Shown here piece by piece: positions 61,565-64,000 of a stretch of DNA of 64,000 nucleotides. The notes under the pieces were generated by a model. That model was not told the origin of the DNA, ran no database searches, and saw nothing but the letters and a program-made list of their open reading frames with translations. Source of the DNA: Liolophura sinensis (Eukaryota > Mollusca > Polyplacophora > Chitonida > Chitonidae); contig NC_088301.1 in NCBI RefSeq assembly GCF_032854445.1, positions 19,277,808 through 19,341,807 of the forward strand, given 5' to 3'. A program made the position numbers and the translations under genes. Position 1 is the first letter of the stretch. Every line of letters begins with the position of its first letter.

Positions 61565-63365
61565 TCACCACCAACCGAAAATCAAATCGATCGAGTCTAA
61601 GCTGTTACACAGAAGACAGTTTCATCCGTATACTACATCTTTATAACCCTGAGACATTTCAATGCAGAATGGAGTCATTAGGAGATGATTTCAATGCCAT
61701 CTCCCTTTGGCAAATGTCCATCGATTCCGCATTAGTTCCTAAATAAACGCGAACTTTATATCTTTCAAAGGTTTGCCCACCAAAGTTTGCCACACGAGAA
61801 CAATAGCGACCGCAGCGCTGGAAAAGAGCGCACAATAAATTTCCACTATCAAAGACTAGCTTTTTGAAAATATACATACGCAAACATTCTTTGAGCTCAA
61901 AAGAGAGCCTTGCAATGTACACGAATTTCACAACAAAGGCTAATGTGTAAGTCAATCAGCAAATATCATGCGTATGTGATAGAGGATGTCGTAAGACTCA
62001 ATACGTATGCATATATATAGATTGATATAGCTTCTTACTGGAAGGCTGCACATATGCTACAGTAGAGAATTCAAGAACTGCGTGAAAGAAGAGTAATCGC
62101 CCTTGTCATCGCCATTACAGGTGCAAATGACACGCGGGTAAGCAAAATATTATGAAACCGTGAAGTGTTCATTTTAATCCTACACTTTCAAAAAATGCAG
62201 CTGTCCAGCAAGGAAGGCAATCATATCTAAACAACGAGTGGTTCCCAAACCAGCGTTTATTATCATCATCAAGACGTCAAACTATCGATGTTAGTTTTGC
62301 CGGATTAATTGACCCGCGGTTGAGATGTATTTGAGAATAGAGAACTACTGGACTCGACGATATTTTCGCGTCATCTGATGTGGAATATACACATACATTG
62401 ACATGAAGCTTTCTGTATCTCTGTGCCAACAGGTCGTCGGTCTCCGAATATAACAGTGTATGTGCACCAGATTCTGCACATTGAAAGGACATTGTGAAAT
62501 GTGAGTAGGCCACGTGTTAAAGTCTGGCTTGCAGACATAACGGGACATGAGTCACCTGAGCTAACTAACATTTAATCTATCATGTTGCAGATCGTGCCTT
62601 ATTAAACACGACCGGATCGCGCACATTTAGCGCTGTGTATCACTCCGCTGTCACCGACCTAATCCCCACAACCTGCCTTGCCCAGAACACAATTGCTGCA
62701 ACTGTGCTGTAGAAATAGAGTCTACAACTAATATGGGAAACGGTGATCTACATGGGAAAACTTAAGCTATAGTTTGGACAGGACAACCAGTGTTTAATAT
62801 GCTATGCTTTTACTCCGGCACCACTGTAAAAAGATGCCTGCCAACAGGAGCATTAATTCGCTCTTCATTTGCAAGCCTCGTAACAAGTCCATCTGGCCAA
62901 ATCTCGCCGATCGATGGTGGTTTGAGTCCCGTGCACGAACGGTAAGAACAATTACCACCAGCCGGGCTTGCTCAGAAATCATACAGCGCGCATGCGCACA
63001 CCTACACTTTTATCAAGGTCTGGCCATGGAGGGGCCCGGCAGATAAGCAGGCTAATAGTTCAAGTCAGTTCTCGGCAAATTTTCAATTCATCAAGATCAT
63101 TGGCGTTATTTCGCCAGTGCTTAGAATCCATGTTAAACATATCGCTCCTCCATCAAAGTGTATAGCTGTCATTTATATTATATCCACAAAGACTTCTACT
63201 TACGCTCATGCAGTCAATACCCATATATACGTTGCTCAGGATGGGTGTCAAATCTTTGAACCAGTAACAAATGTTAATACTAAGTTGCTCGATGACGTAT
63301 ATTATACAAAAGACTGCAGCACAGAAAGTAAAACTAGAACAGCGACATTAGTCTGATCGTTGGCA
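61565..63365. other. No gene recognised
   Basis: A tRNA-like B-box stretch (GGTGGTTTGAGTCCCGTGCA near 62917) may be a SINE scrap; nothing else. Confidence 0.4.
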
Positions 63366-63470
63366 AATGCACAGTCACGTGTAACCGGTGACACCCGACC
63401 TCTTGTGAATTTATATCAGTTAAAGGGTTTTTTTACCTGGTCATGTAAATGCTTAAAAAGTAGGAACACT
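63366..63470 (-). repeat. Dispersed repeat family A, copy 8, diverged
   Basis: GTGTAACCGGTGACACCCGA, CAGTTAAAGGGTTTTTTTAC and GTCATGTAAATGCTTAAAAA resemble the inverted family order (compare 38576-38680). Confidence 0.55.
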
Positions 63471-64000
63471 CCTAACAACATGTTTTATGCAGAATTATTT
63501 TTAAAAAGGGGCTGGCTATTATATTGATTGCAATGCATTAGACATGACTGGTGTAGAATTATACACAAAATGTGGTGTCATCACACTTATTGAACAATCA
63601 TATGAAAACTATACGCTTTTAACACCTTTACCAGCTATAGAATAGATGCATGCTACTAATAGCGACACTAAAATGAGCTACAAAATCCACAAAATCGTAG
63701 TCGTAATATTGACCAATAATATTAACAGCGATCCCTTACAACATAACCTATGTCATATAGCCGGACTAATCGCATATATACGACCTATACGAACTATAAC
63801 CCTGCCATGCACATATGGCCCTCTCCAGAGAGAATTAACCTGCATATCCAGCAGAAATCACCCAGCGTCAGCTTCGCTATATAAATGAGCATTTGACATG
63901 GTTTCCATGGAAATTTGACAAGGCGCAACAGGACGCCGGCAGCGGCACAGTCCACCTGTCAGCGAGGGGCTGTTTTCAGGTGATATGTTCGGAGAAACGA
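63471..64000. other. No gene recognised
   Basis: AT-rich, no supported feature. Confidence 0.5.

Overview
This is animal nuclear DNA, AT-rich and dominated by noncoding sequence. It carries spliced coding exons with GT/AG borders, a TATA promoter, microsatellites, minisatellites and many dispersed short repeats. The tRNA-headed SINE copies, including their tails (the motif GTATAAGTGAAATATTCTTG and the motif GACGTTAAACCCCAAGCA), are of kinds I associate with molluscs. My best guess is therefore a bivalve or gastropod, held with moderate confidence because it rests on memory of repeat families. No prokaryotic operons, rRNA genes, CRISPR arrays or intact transposase genes were seen.

One gene can be rebuilt with good support. 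It lies on the minus strand from a start codon at 56010 to a stop codon at 21946. Thirteen coding exons join with perfectly compatible phases into a 1611-nt coding sequence (536 residues). The product has an N-terminal hydrophobic leader, a cysteine-rich ectodomain built as two successive units of the same general plan, and a C-terminal hydrophobic stretch suggesting a membrane or GPI anchor. The pattern matches, from memory, the uncharacterised invertebrate proteins annotated with the DUF7042 to DUF7045 domain set. A TATA box about 260 bp upstream of the start codon marks a plausible promoter. One extra candidate exon at 26138-26258 may encode a diverged domain otherwise missing from the second unit.

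Region by region: 1-21945 lies downstream of the gene. It holds a 31-bp and a 46-bp tandem array (about 356-1945), several SINEs, a foldback element (7326-7428), copies of three other dispersed repeat families, and a 60-bp minisatellite (13475-14735) whose 60-bp period keeps long reading frames open on both strands. 21946-56010 is the gene; its introns hold SINEs, a 50-bp satellite of about 29 copies (30865-32330), a decayed coiled-coil-like repeat (34560-34800) and other degenerate arrays. 56011-64000 is upstream: promoter, then mostly unannotated sequence with one weak candidate exon (61383-61564).

Apart from the one gene, nothing can be assigned a function. The dispersed families matter mainly because the 50-bp intronic satellite appears to have grown out of one of them.
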